Under the pieces are notes generated by a model that was not told where the DNA came from, made no database searches, and saw only the letters and a list, made by a program, of their open reading frames with translations. Shown here in pieces: positions 53,858 through 64,000 of a DNA stretch of 64,000 nt. The stretch lies in NCBI RefSeq assembly GCF_023898315.1, contig NC_064614.1, positions 384,213,348 through 384,277,347 of the forward strand, written 5' to 3'. The number at the start of each line of letters is the position of its first letter. The first letter of the stretch is position 1. The position numbers were made by a program, and so were the translations under genes. This stretch comes from Schistocerca nitens (lineage: Eukaryota > Arthropoda > Insecta > Orthoptera > Acrididae).

Positions 53858-55020
53858 CACTGAAGTGCCAAAGAAACTGGTATAGGCATGCATATTCAAA
53901 TAGAGAGATATGTAATCAGGCAGAAAAATGGCACTGCAGTCAGCAATGCCTATATAAGACAACAAGTGTATGGTGCAGCTGTTAGATCAGTTACAGCTGC
54001 TACAATGACAGGTTATCAAGATTTAAGTGAGCTTGAATGTGGTGTTACAGTTGGTGCACAAGCAATGGGACACAGCATCTCTGAAGTGGTGATGAAGTGG
54101 GGATTTTCCTGTACGACCATTTCGTGAGTGTACTGTGACTATCAGGAATCTTGTAAAACATCAAATCTCCGACATTGCTGCAGCCAGAAAAGATCCTCAA
54201 GAACAGAACCAATGACAAATGAAGAGATTTGTGCAACCCTTCCACAAATTGCTGCAGATTTCAATGTTGGGCCATCAAAAAGTGTCAGCTTGCAAACTAT
54301 TCAATGAAACTCCATCGATACAGGCTTTTGGAGCTGAAGTTCCACTCATGTACACTTGATGACTACATGACACAAATCTTTATGCCTAGCTTGGGCCCGT
54401 CAATGCTGATATTGGACTGTTGCCTGGTCAGATGAGTCTCATTTCAAATAGTATTGAGCGGATGCACATGTACGGGTATGGAGACAACATCATGAATCCA
54501 TGGATCCTGCATATCAGCAGATAACTTTTCAAGCTGGTGAAGGCTCTGTAATGGTGGGGGGCGTGTGCAGTTGAAGAGATATGGGACTCCTGATACATCT
54601 AGATACAACTCTGACAGGTGACACAAACATAAGAATCCTGTCTGATCACCTGTATCCATTCACGTCCACTGTGCATTCCAATGGACTTGGGCAAGTCCAG
54701 CAGGGCAATGGGACACCCCACACTTCCAGAATTGCTAGAGAGTGGCTCCAGAAACACTCTTTTGAGTTTAAGCACTTCCGCTGACCACCAAACTCCCCAG
54801 ACATACACATTATTGTGCATATCTGGGATACCTTACAACGTGCTGTTCAGAAGAGATCTCCACACCCTAGTACTCTAACGGATTCATGGTGTCAGTTCCC
54901 TCCAGCACTACTTCAGACATTAGTTGAGTCCATGGCACATCGTGCTGTGGCACTTCTGCATGCTTGTGAGGGTCCTACATAATATTAGGCAGGTATACCA
55001 GTTTCTCTAGCTCTTCAATG
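53858..55020 (+). mobile_element. Tc1-like transposon 3, both ends present, catalytically dead
   Basis: TA lies on both sides (53856-53857 and 55021-55022). The terminal inverted repeats (CACTGAAGTGCC... and ...CTCTTCAATG) match at 23 of 27 positions. Transposase pieces are GYQDLSELECGV, MGHSISEVVMKWGFSCTTIS, PQIAADFN, AWSDESHFK (first Asp kept), HVRVWRQHHESMDPA, QQGNGTPHTSRIAREWLQKHSFEFKHF (second Asp reads Gly, about 54705) and SPDIHIIVHIWDTLQRAVQK (Glu reads Val, about 54813). Stops and a frameshift also occur. It splits the minus-strand CR1-like LINE. Confidence 0.9.
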
Positions 55021-55077
55021 TATGAGTTGACTGATTACAAGTGTGATTCATAGATATTACAGTTGCAGGATATTATT
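55021..55077 (-). pseudogene. CR1-like LINE (copy C/D): short middle piece
   Basis: TATGAGTTGACTGATTACAA and CAGGATATTATT continue the LINE between the Tc1 element and the R2/R4-type LINE. They correspond to 15160-15210 in the copy at 14570. The last 12 bases are the left target-site duplication. Confidence 0.65.
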
Positions 55078-57383
55078 TCTTTCTTTTCTCAGACGTTATG
55101 TCTGGTCAAAAATGGAAAGTGACGCGGACCTTGATCAAGCGTGACTTCCTTTTAACTGTACGGTATATGTTATATTGCATTTAGGAACTTTCGGGTAATT
55201 GGACATGTATCAATAATTACGGATTTCTGTAGTTGTATATATACGTTTGGATGTAGCTGTATTGCATTGATGTACTGGTGGATATTGTGTGGTATGACTC
55301 CTGTAGTTGATAGTATAATTGGTATAATGTCAATTTCATCCTGATGCCACATGTCCTTGACTTCCTCAGCCAGTTGGATGTATTTTTCAATTTTTTCTCC
55401 TGTTTTCTTTTGTATATTTGTTGTATTGGGTATGGATATTTCGATTAGTTGTGTTAATTTCTTCTTTTTATTGGTGAGTATGATGTCAGGTTTGTTGTGT
55501 GGTGTTGTTTTATCTGTTATAATGGTTCTGTCCCAGTATAATTTGTATTCATCATTCTCCAGTACATTTTGTGGTGCATACTTGTATGTGGGAATGTGTT
55601 GTTTTATAAGTTTATGTTGTAAGGCAAGCTGTTGATGTATTATTTTTGCTACATTGTCATGTCTTCTGGGGTATTCTGTATTTGCTAGTATTGTACATCC
55701 GCTTGTGATGTGATCTACTGTTTCTATTTGTTGTTTGCAACGTCTGCATTTATCTGTTGTGGTATTGGGATCTTTAATAATATGCTTGCTGTGATATCTG
55801 GTGTTTATTGTTGGATCCTGTATTGCTATCATGAATCCTTCCGTCTCACTGTATATATTGCCTTTTCTTAGCCATGTGTTGGATGCGTCTTGATCGATGT
55901 GTGGCTGTGTTAGATGATACGGGTGCTTGCCATGTAGTGTTTTCTTTTTCCAATTTACTTTCTTCGTATCTGTTGATGTTATGTGATCTAAAGGGTTGTA
56001 AAAGTGGTTATGAAATTGCAGTGGTGTAGCCGATGTATTTATATGAGTGATTGCTTTGTGTATTTTGCTAGTTTCTGCTCATTCTATAAAGAATTTTCTT
56101 AAATTGTCTACCTGTCCATAATGTAGGTTTTTTATGTCGATAAATCCCCTTCCTCCTTCCTTTCTGGTTAATGTGAATCTTTCTGTTGCTGAATGTATGT
56201 GATGTATTCTATATTTGTGGCATTGTGATCATGTAAGTGTATTGAGTGCTTCTAGGTCTGTGTTACTCCATTTCACTACTCCAAATGAGTAGGTCAATAT
56301 TGGTATAGCATAAGTATTTACAGCTTTTGTCTTGTTTCTTGCTGTCAATTCTGTTTTCAGTATTTTTGTTAGTCTTTGTCTATATTTTTCTTTTAGTTCT
56401 TCTTTAATATTTGTATTATCTATTCCTATTTTTTGTCTGTATCCTAGTTATTTATAGGCATCTGTTTTTTCCATCGCTTCTATGCAGTCGCTGTGGTTAT
56501 ACAATATGTAATCTTCTTGTTTAGTGTGTTTTCCCTTGACTATGCTATTTTTCTTACATTTGTCTGTTACAAAAGTCATATTTATATCATTGCTGATACT
56601 TCTGTTATCTTTAGTAATTGGTTGAGTTGTTGATTTGTTGCTGCCAGTAGTTTTAGATCATCCATGTATAGCAAATGTGTGATTTTGTGTGGGTATGTTC
56701 CAGTAATATTGTATTCATAATTTGTATTATTTAGCATGTTGGATAGTGGCTTCAGAGCAAGGCAGAACCAGAAAGGACTTAATGAGTCTCCTTGGTATAT
56801 TCCACGCTTAATCTGTATTGGCTGTGATGTGATATTATTTGAATTTGTTTGGATATTAAGTGTGGTTTTCCAATTTTTCATTACTATGTTCAGGAACTAT
56901 ATCAATTTAGGATCTACTTTGTATATTTCCAATATTTGTAGTAACCATGAGTGGGGTACACTATCAAAAGCTTTTTGGTAATCAATGTATGCGTAGTGTA
57001 GTGACCTTTGTTTAGTTTTAGCTTGATCTGTCACCTCTGCATCTATTATCAGTTGCTCTTTACATCCTCGTGCTCCTTTGCAACAGGCTTTTTGTTCTTC
57101 ATTTATAATTTTGTTCTGTGTTGTATGTGTCATTAATTTCTGTGTAATGACTGAAGTTAATATTTTGTATATTGTTGGTAGGCATGTTATGGGGCGATAT
57201 TTAGCTGGGTTTGCTGTGTCTGCTTGATCTTTAGGTTTCAGATAAGTTATTCCATGTGTAAGTGTATCAGGGAATGTGTATGGGTCTGCAATGTAACTGT
57301 TAAATAATTTATTTAGATGTGAATGTGTTGAGGTGAACTTCTTTAGCCAGAAATTTGCTATTTTCTCTTTTCCAGGGGCTTTC
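55078..57383 (-). pseudogene. R2/R4-type LINE (RLE class), 5'-truncated, with 12-bp target-site duplication
   Basis: From 57383 down: WKAPGKEKIANFWLKKF, NPAKYRPITCLPTIYKIL, GCKEQLIID, YAYIDYQKAFDSVPHSWLL, RGIYQGDSLSPFWFCLAL and HLLYMDDLKLL (active site, about 56640). After a poorly readable middle comes a 220-codon C-terminal frame (55170-55832). It has a zinc-type motif Cys29-x2-Cys32-x8-His41-x4-Cys46 (CRRC, DHITSGC). Next is K-PD-x14-E (Pro115-Asp116 to Glu131), which matches the restriction-like endonuclease signature of R2/R4 LINEs with Glu for the second Asp. CAGGATATTATT flanks the insertion on both sides (55066-55077 and 57384-57395). Stops and frameshifts lie in the middle. Confidence 0.85.
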
Positions 57384-57388
57384 CAGGA

Positions 57389-57440
<52 letters not shown>
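57389..57440. repeat. (TTA)n array at a LINE insertion edge
   Basis: About 17 TTA units start inside the right-hand copy of the target-site duplication and run to the resumed host LINE. Likely expansion of the duplicated ATTATT. Confidence 0.9.
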
Positions 57441-57442
<2 letters not shown>

Positions 57443-59050
57443 TTTTGTGAAGTGCACAATTTTACTTTCCTGAACATTTAAAGCAAGTTACCAAATCTTT
57501 GTACCATTTTGAAATCTTATAAGGTTCTGGCTGATATTTATACAGCTTCTTTCAGTGAGTACTTCATTATAGATAACTGCATGATCTGCAAAACATCTGA
57601 CATTACTATTTGTCCATAAGGTCATTAATATGCAACATGAACAGCAAGGGTCCCAACACACTTCTGTGTGGGACACCCTAAAATCCTTCTACATTTGTCA
57701 ATGACTTTCCATCTGAGATAACTTCCTGTGTCCACCCTACCAAAAAATCCTCAATCCAGTCACCAACTTCGCTTGGTATCCCATATGGTTGTACTTTTGA
57801 CAATAAGTGCAGATGTGATACTGAGTCAAATGCTTTTTGGAAAACAATAAATAGTGCGCCTATCTGACAGCCTTGAGTATGCCACATAAGAAAAGGGTGA
57901 TTTCAGTTTCACACAATCAGTGTTTTTGGGATCCATACTAGCTGGCATGGAGGAGAACATTGTGTTCATTATGTTTGAGCCCAGAATGTGTTTCAAGAAT
58001 CCACAACAAATGGACGTCAAGGATATTAAATGGTAGTGTTGTGGATCACTTCTACCACTCTTCCTGTAACTGGGTGTGACCTGTGCAGTCTTCTACTGGA
58101 CATGGCTTTTTGTTCATGGGATTTACAATAGATTATAGTTAAAAGAGGGTCTAACTCAGCAACAAATTCAGTATAGAATGCAGGTGCTAATTCAGTATAG
58201 AATACAGGTGGGATTGCACTGGACCTGGAGCTTTGTTCAATTTTAACAATTTCACCTGTTTTGCAACACCACCGACACTAACACTTGCTTCACTCATCTT
58301 TTCAGGGGTACGGGGATTAATATGGGGCAATTCTTCTGGGTTTTCCTTTGCAAAGGAAAATTTGAAAACAGAATGTCAAATCAAATACCTTTCAGCATTT
58401 CTGTTTTTACTTTGCTAACCTCAATTTCAGTTCCTGTCTCACCCACAAGTGATGGGACACTAACTTTTGTGCCACTAAAAGCCTTTACAAATGACCAGAA
58501 CTTCTTGACAAAATTCTGAAGTCACTGAAAGCTTCACGCATTGCTCTCTTGAGAGCCAAATGCCTTAAGGTCTGCATATCTCTGTTTACAGCTTAATGCT
58601 TTGTTTTACACCTACTACACAATAGTCTGTTTCTTTAGAAGTCTCTTTACAGTGGCTGTATAACACAGAGTTACTGGGTACATACCTATCCAGTGCATGG
58701 TCAACTATTCTTTTAAACTTGAGCCACAGCACCTCTAAATGTTCCTCACCTGTGCTAAAAGTTTGAAGTTTCTGACTGAAATGTGACATTATTACTTTTT
58801 AATCTAGTTTACTAAACTTACATATCTTTCTGCTTGTTTTAGTTGTTCTTTGTACTTCGGTAATCATGCTGCCACAAATTTGTCATAGTCAATGATACCA
58901 GTTTTGATGCTGACATCCTCAAAGAGGTCAGGTCTATTTGTTGCCAATAGGATGGTTATATCAGTATCTGCATGAAGATCAAACCTACCAACCAACAGCA
59001 ATACCTCCGCTTCAACAACTGCCACTAATTTCACAACAAAAAGTCCCATC
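57441..59050 (-). pseudogene. CR1-like LINE (copy C/D): RT and linker
   Basis: From 59050 down: ILLATNRPDLFEDVSIKTGI, FSTGEEHLEVLWLKFKRIVDHALDRYVPSN, then RT pieces LNKAPGPVQ, VGDWIEDFLVGWTQEVISDG and FADHAVIYNEVL (FADD reads FADH, about 57590). This aligns with 24900-23300 in copy B. Stops are dense. With 52968-55077 it forms one LINE copy of about 2.6 kb split by three later insertions. Its 5' end meets PLE sequence near 59060. Confidence 0.85.
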
Positions 59051-59059
59051 CATTCTGCT

Positions 59060-60240
59060 TAGCCACACAAGATTGTCACATGTGAAATGATGAGAGTCAT
59101 CCTCTAAATATGCCAGGACCTCACTGCAGCCTTCATACACTGAAATTACCCTCCAAACCTTGTCCAGAAACAGATCTCCCTTGCTTTGTGTCCCCAGTCA
59201 CCTTCCATCCACCCACATAGCCACTATCTGATCACAGGGGGGAGCACTCCTTTTGTGACAGTGTTCCAACCAGGACTGGAGTAGCTGAATCACATACTCT
59301 ACCAGGGTCTCTCACCATACCCTGAAATGAGAAATATCCTCCCCACCCCTCCAACAGTGGTAGTCCGACACTCACCCAACTTACAAAATATTGTTGTCTG
59401 TTCCTGCTCACCCCTGTTCCTAATACCTTCCTCACGGCTCACACCCTTGCAACAGCCCTACATGTAAGACCTGTCCCATACATTCTTCAGCTACTACCTG
59501 CTTCAGTGATATCACAGGTGCCACCTAATACATAACAGGCAGGGCCATCTGGGAAAGTAGCCATGTGATCTATCAATTTACCTGCAACCACTGAGGTTCA
59601 TTCTACGTAGGCTTGATAAACTGTCTTTCTGCATGAGACAGCTGGACCATCCAGCTGCTAAGCATGCTTCCGAACACAATGTGCTTCAATTTAATGTCTG
59701 CTTCACTGCCTGTGCCATCTGGACTCACCAGAATTTGTGAATAGTACAGGTGAGAATTCACCCTGCAATATATTCTTTGTTCCTGTCATCCTCCTGGCCT
59801 CAATCTTTGCTAGTTCCTGTACTCTACTTGCCTATCCCCTTCCCTGCTTCTGCTCCACACTCCAGTACCACACATACCTCCCATCCCATAAGCACACCTA
59901 CATAGTCCTCTCCCTGTCTCCACCATGTCCAAGCTCAAACACACAGGCAGCTCTAGCTATTTCCCACTCCTCTACCCTACTTTACCTCTCTCTTCATATC
60001 CCACACCTCTTCATTACCACCACAGCCCACCCCAGCTGGACTGCTGTTCACCTCAGATACAATCACAGATGGGGCTTAGTGCACAGAGATTACCGTGGCC
60101 ACATGTGTCTGAGCTGTGTTTGTGAGAACATGTGTGAACTTTCTACTTCTGATGAAGGACTTAGTCCGAAAGCTGAATACTTCTAGCATTCGTCTTCATT
60201 GCACCTCTATGTGGTAAACAGCAGTCTACCTTTCCAAATT
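59060..60240 (+). pseudogene. Penelope-like element: GIY-YIG endonuclease remnant and terminal repeat
   Basis: Around 59545-59745, in two frames, SHVIYQFTCNH then GSFYVGLINCLS, and further KHASEHNV then QFNVCFTACAIWTH, match the GIY-YIG-like endonuclease at the C-terminus of Penelope polymerases. Upstream CT-rich text (59130-59460) includes ACCTGTCCCATACAT and other residues of the pre-endonuclease linker. Reverse transcriptase is absent. The terminus has CTGATGA, A, GGAC-TTA-GTCC hairpin, GAAAGCT (60149-60174), a hammerhead-like core. Frameshifts and stops make it inert. Confidence 0.7.
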
Positions 60241-60680
60241 GTTGTCGATAGATTTTTCTGTCACTAAAAATCTGAAAGTATGCTCCATATTATAACATTT
60301 GTATTGATGAAAAACTGCGTTGCAAAGTTTTCAGAAAAAAGGAGACAATGGATGTCAGTCAAATCCAATATCACGCACAATCAATTCATTCAAAATCTCT
60401 GAAAATGATTTCCAGTTGATGCCTTGGACTAATTAGTGATGGCACATGGGTTTTATGGTGAAATGTTTTGACATTGTAATTCCAAGAGCCCTTGGGCATA
60501 TTCAGTCCAAACAACAGCAATATCTCTTGAGTTAAAAATAGTTTCCAAACACTGAAAAGTGTAAAGTTGTTGAGCAGAATTATGAAAATGTAACAACCAT
60601 AGACTCATAAGCTGATATGGACACAAAGTATTAGGAAATGTAACATGAAGCATTACAATGTAATGTCTAATAAAGGTCGA
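60241..60680. other. gene-free stretch
   Basis: AT-rich sequence without recognisable features. Confidence 0.4.
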
Positions 60681-61560
60681 TGTTATAACAGATGCAAATA
60701 ACAGGTTCTTTAGTCATCAATAATATATTCTCCTTTACAATTTACAACAGTCTGCCAATGCTGGTATAACTTTCTGATTCTGTGAATGAAGAAATCACAT
60801 GGTTTTCAGGCAATTAACTTGTCAAGCCATGTTTGGAGCAGATTTTCATCAGGAAAGGAAGTTCCTTGAACAGTTTTCAATAGAGAGAGGAAAGATGAAA
60901 ATGTGAGGGTGCAAGATGAACAAGGTGGTGCAGAATGAGTTCCCAAACCAACTTCTGTATAGTGTTTGTTGTCAGTCTAGGACAATACGGGCAGACATCA
61001 TCATCGTGGAGTAGTATCACTTCACGCAGTCTTCCCGATCATTGTTCTTGGATTGTGTCTGCAAGATGTTTCAATTGTTGACACAGCAGTGATGGTCATA
61101 CCTCAAGGAAGCAATTCACAGTACGCCACAGTTTTGCTGTTCCATCAGATGCATAACGTGTTCAGGCCTTTGCTCTGTTTGGACTCAGCTTTTCCTTTCT
61201 TTTCTTTATGTTAACATAAAGACACCATTTCAAATCACCATTAATGATACTGGATAGGAATGGTCGATGTTGTTTACAAGCCAACTGATGACGATTAAGC
61301 AGAGATGCACATATGACCGGCCACTGGTTTTTGGTTTAAGAGCACGTGTTACCCATGTACATGATTTTTTTTTAAACTTCCCCATTACATACAAATGTCG
61401 CACAATGGTGGGATAATCACAGTTCATCACATTGCCACTTCTCAAGAACTCAGACATGGACCATTGTGGTTAATGCTTTTAAATGATCTCCATCAACCAA
61501 AGAATGTCAAAACGATCCTCCTCAATACAAGAAAACCATACGCAACATTCAAATGTTGGT
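60681..61560 (-). pseudogene. mariner transposase remnant
   Basis: On minus from about 61460: TIVRHLYVMGKFKKKSCTWVTRAL (the MGKV-AWVPH-L block preceding the catalytic domain), a run corresponding to WCLYVNIKKRKEW, then LLHDDDVCP (second Asp region, about 61010). HHLVHLAPSHFHLSSLY follows (PPYSPDLAPSDFHLF block, third Asp reads His, about 60930). LFKELPFL and the C-terminal VNCKGEYIIDD-like end lie near 60715. Frameshifts are numerous. Inverted repeats were not located. Confidence 0.75.
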
Positions 61561-62484
61561 GACAGAAAGCCCTAACCCATCCCTGCAAAACAACACACAA
61601 AATAAATTAATTAATTACATTTTCAGCTATCAGTTCAGATAATCTACCTTTCCCTCTCTTTTTAAGGTTTAGATTGTGTCGTGCGTTTCACCATGACCCA
61701 CTAGCAGTAACTAGCACAGCTTTGATGAGAGACCAACCCAAAGCCAACAACAAACAGGACAATTCCTGGTTAACTCACCTTGTCACTCTGTTCATCCAAC
61801 TTTGATTATGTGACTGCAGAATCTCGACATAGCTCATATTTGTGTAAGAGCCAGCTATACCAATTTTATCCAGATAACTCTTGATATTCTATATTCATAG
61901 CCAGACACTTGCTGCTTTCCCAACTATCATTGCCAGATCCATTTTATTCAAATCTCTAACTAGTATCTCCGTTCTCATCGACTTGCTAAGAAGCAGAACC
62001 TCAATGTCCTCTATTGTCTAACTAAAATAGATACTAGGGATTACAATTCTTGTGACCTCGTACCTCTGTTTAGCTTTTTCCTGCAGCTGTTTCTCGTACA
62101 CCTCTCCCATGACTGCTATCTAGCAGCAAGATCTTTCTATTTCTATCCTATTCAGGTGCCACACAATTTCTTAGATTGTTATTAATGATTTGCTGCACCC
62201 TACTTTATTCTGAAGGTGAATGAAGCCCCTCCCCTTCATTAGTTAACAGACTATATCTGTTACTGAACTCCACAGCAACAGAGAAAAGCCAGCAGATGAA
62301 TAGTATACAAGGAGGAATAGCTTTTTCTAAGCAATTACGATAGTTCTCAGTTTGCATATAATAGTGCTGGTTATAATTCGTTGTTAGTATACTTACCAAA
62401 GTAGCCAGCAGTGGTTGCTTCTGCCTGTTATGTATAACTTGATTCATTCCACACTCCTGAAAGCACTCTTTCATAATGGTCTTT
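61561..62484. other. gene-free stretch
   Basis: An 89-codon minus frame (62205-62474) is the longest, without family resemblance. No repeat recognised. Confidence 0.4.
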
Positions 62485-63040
62485 ACACTATCTGCTCAGA
62501 GTATCCAGACACCTATTAGTGGACATTAATACCAGGTGTGTCCACCCTTCACCTTTACGATAGCTTGCACTCTGCTGGTGACACTTTTGAGAGGCGTCTG
62601 AAAATCTGTGGAGGAATGGCAGCCCATTCTGCCTCACAAACCGAAACCACAGAAGATAGTAATGTTGGACGCTGGGGTCTGGAATGAAGTTGATGTTCTA
62701 GCTCATCCCAAAGGTGTTCCATTGAGTTCACAAGGGACTCTGAGCAGGCCAGTCCATACTGTCCACAAACCATTGCCTCACAGATGCTGCTTTATGACAG
62801 ATTACACAACCAATCCCCATCTCCAAACTGTTCCTCTACTGTACACAGGACATAATGCAGTAAAATGTGTACATGTAATTCTGTATTTCTTAAGCACAAT
62901 AAGGGGACACACCCTAACCTTGAGAAGCAACGACAATCCACAATACCACACTCTTCACTGTTGAAAGTACAGATGATGACAGGTAATGTTCTCCAGGACT
63001 TCGTCAAACCCTAACTCTTCCATTGGGGTGTGTATCCTCT
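62485..63040 (-). pseudogene. Tc1-like transposon 4, 3' part only
   Basis: The terminus TACACTATCTGCTCAG at 62485 is a Tc1-type inverted repeat end. On minus the transposase C-terminus reads SICEAMVCGQYGLACS, NSMEHLWDELEHQLHSRPQRP (catalytic Glu in MEHLWDE, about 62705), EAEWAAIPPQIFRRL. About ten residues before MEHLW are missing. The other half is lost beyond about 63040, where only scattered similarity (GTAATGTTCTCCAGGACTTC) remains. Confidence 0.8.
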
Positions 63041-64000
63041 CATTACATATCTGGTCTTTTTTGAAACTAAAATTTATTTGAACTGGCCATGAAGAGTTCC
63101 TATATTTCATATAAAATCATGAATTCCCATTTTAAGATGGAGAAAATTAAATAATAAGAGCTAATGGAATAGAGTATTATTTGCGAAGTAGCAAGGGGCT
63201 TTATTCAGAGAGTTTCTAAGGAATGTCCCTTTTGTTTCACAACTACTATGTAAACTCAGTGCACGTATTGTTTATGTCTTTAGCATCTGGCAGTTAGCAA
63301 CTGGGAGTCTTTGTGTTCAAGGTTTTAGTGTCTGAGCTTCTAGCGTTTGAGTCCTGAGTATTCACGTAGTCTTTGGGTTCGAGATTTTAGTGTCTGAACT
63401 TTTAGTGTTTGAGTCCTGAGTATTTGTATCTCTTAAGCTCTTGTGCCACTGCATGAAATAGTTAATTTTGTTGGAAGCTGGGCTAATTAAAAGTAAATTT
63501 CTGTTCATTTAATTTATTGTCAAAGGTACAAAAACTGACAGGACTGAGATAACACCCAGCGAACACCTCAATCTATAAAAGATCAGTATCATTAATTTCA
63601 TTTTAAGAACTTCAGTTGTTGCTGAAGCTACTACTCAAACATTGTGTTGCAACTTGGCTTTCGATTATATATCTTGTTTCGACATTTATTATCAGGATAA
63701 AGTGTGACAGTTCTCAGTAAAGAATCATATCAAAGAACCAGTGTTAATAAAAACTGAGTTAAGGAAAAATTATAGTGTCCTATTATTTCAAACAGATTAT
63801 CATGAGAAGTGAACCATGCAGAGGATTGTCTCTGAACAACAACAATAATAATAATAATTATTATTTTTTTTATTATTATCATTATAGTTCATTACATATT
63901 AATATTAAAGGGAACAGTTTTCAACAAACAAACATCGTGCTGTGTCAAATGAACCAGGTGTCTTTTGAAGGAACTAACTCGGTGTACATGCGCTACACAA
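63041..64000. other. gene-free right edge with 62-bp tandem repeat and (AAT)n
   Basis: Two 62-base units (63308-63369 and 63370-63431) share TTTTAGTGTCTGA and GTTTGAGTCCTGAGTATT. An (AAT)n/(ATT)n inverted microsatellite lies at 63838-63880. No coding signal recognised. Confidence 0.55.

Noticed and set aside
55351-55635. Plus-strand 94-codon frame with membrane-like sequence
   Set aside because: Antisense of the R2/R4-type C-terminal domain.
59737-60186. 149-codon plus frame as a gene
   Set aside because: Pro/Ser/His-rich translation of CT-rich PLE sequence; no start context or domain.
62205-62474. Minus frame with a good GTAAGT donor, as a host exon
   Set aside because: Upstream acceptor would fall in a Tc1 inverted repeat, and the protein has no recognisable or conserved character.

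Overview
The window reads as nuclear DNA of a large, repeat-packed insect genome, most likely an orthopteran close to Schistocerca. That call rests on recognition rather than a search. It uses two tRNA-derived SINE copies of the locust type, several Tc1 families I associate with that genus, abundant Penelope-like element (PLE) termini, AT-rich DNA and long introns. There are no operons, CRISPR arrays or bacterial features.

Only one piece of probable host gene is visible. It is a terminal coding exon on the minus strand (51423-51696) with an apparently transposon-free stretch downstream (about 48060-51422) that fits a long 3' UTR. If this is right, everything from 51697 to the right edge is intron or flank of that gene.

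The rest is nested transposons. 1-5140: a DD41D mariner remnant (+), a CR1-like LINE fragment (-), a SINE (-) and the gag/protease of Gypsy element 1 (+). 5140-11540: Gypsy 1 pol, split by a LINE (5240-7275), an unidentified 643-bp insert (8259-8901) and a 5'-truncated CR1-like LINE (10585-11420). 14570-16370: another CR1-like LINE (-). 17395-22622: Gypsy element 2 (+), entered by a PLE terminus and cut off by a near-complete CR1-like LINE (22623-27030, -) with an SGNH-esterase-like ORF1 and tandem 5' UTR units. 27050-29675: a pogo-like element (+). 33275-41825: one BEL/Pao retrotransposon (-) holding a mariner-type element, a structurally intact Tc1 and a decayed Tc1 that itself carries a PLE palindrome. 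44356-47930: a 538-bp PLE palindrome, a Tigger remnant and a PLE body with a SINE inside. 52968-59050: one CR1-like LINE (-) split by a PLE terminus, a Tc1 and an R2/R4-type LINE flanked by a perfect 12-bp target-site duplication. 59060-63040: a PLE with GIY-YIG remains, a mariner and a Tc1 fragment.

Almost every element gene is broken. The exception is the Tc1 transposase at 37906-38928: 340 codons, a complete catalytic triad, both inverted repeats and TA target sites. The most interesting non-coding signal is a recurring hammerhead-ribozyme-like core (CTGANGA, small hairpin, GAAA) in PLE termini of at least three sequence subfamilies. Several of these termini form near-perfect palindromes joined at their 5' sides.
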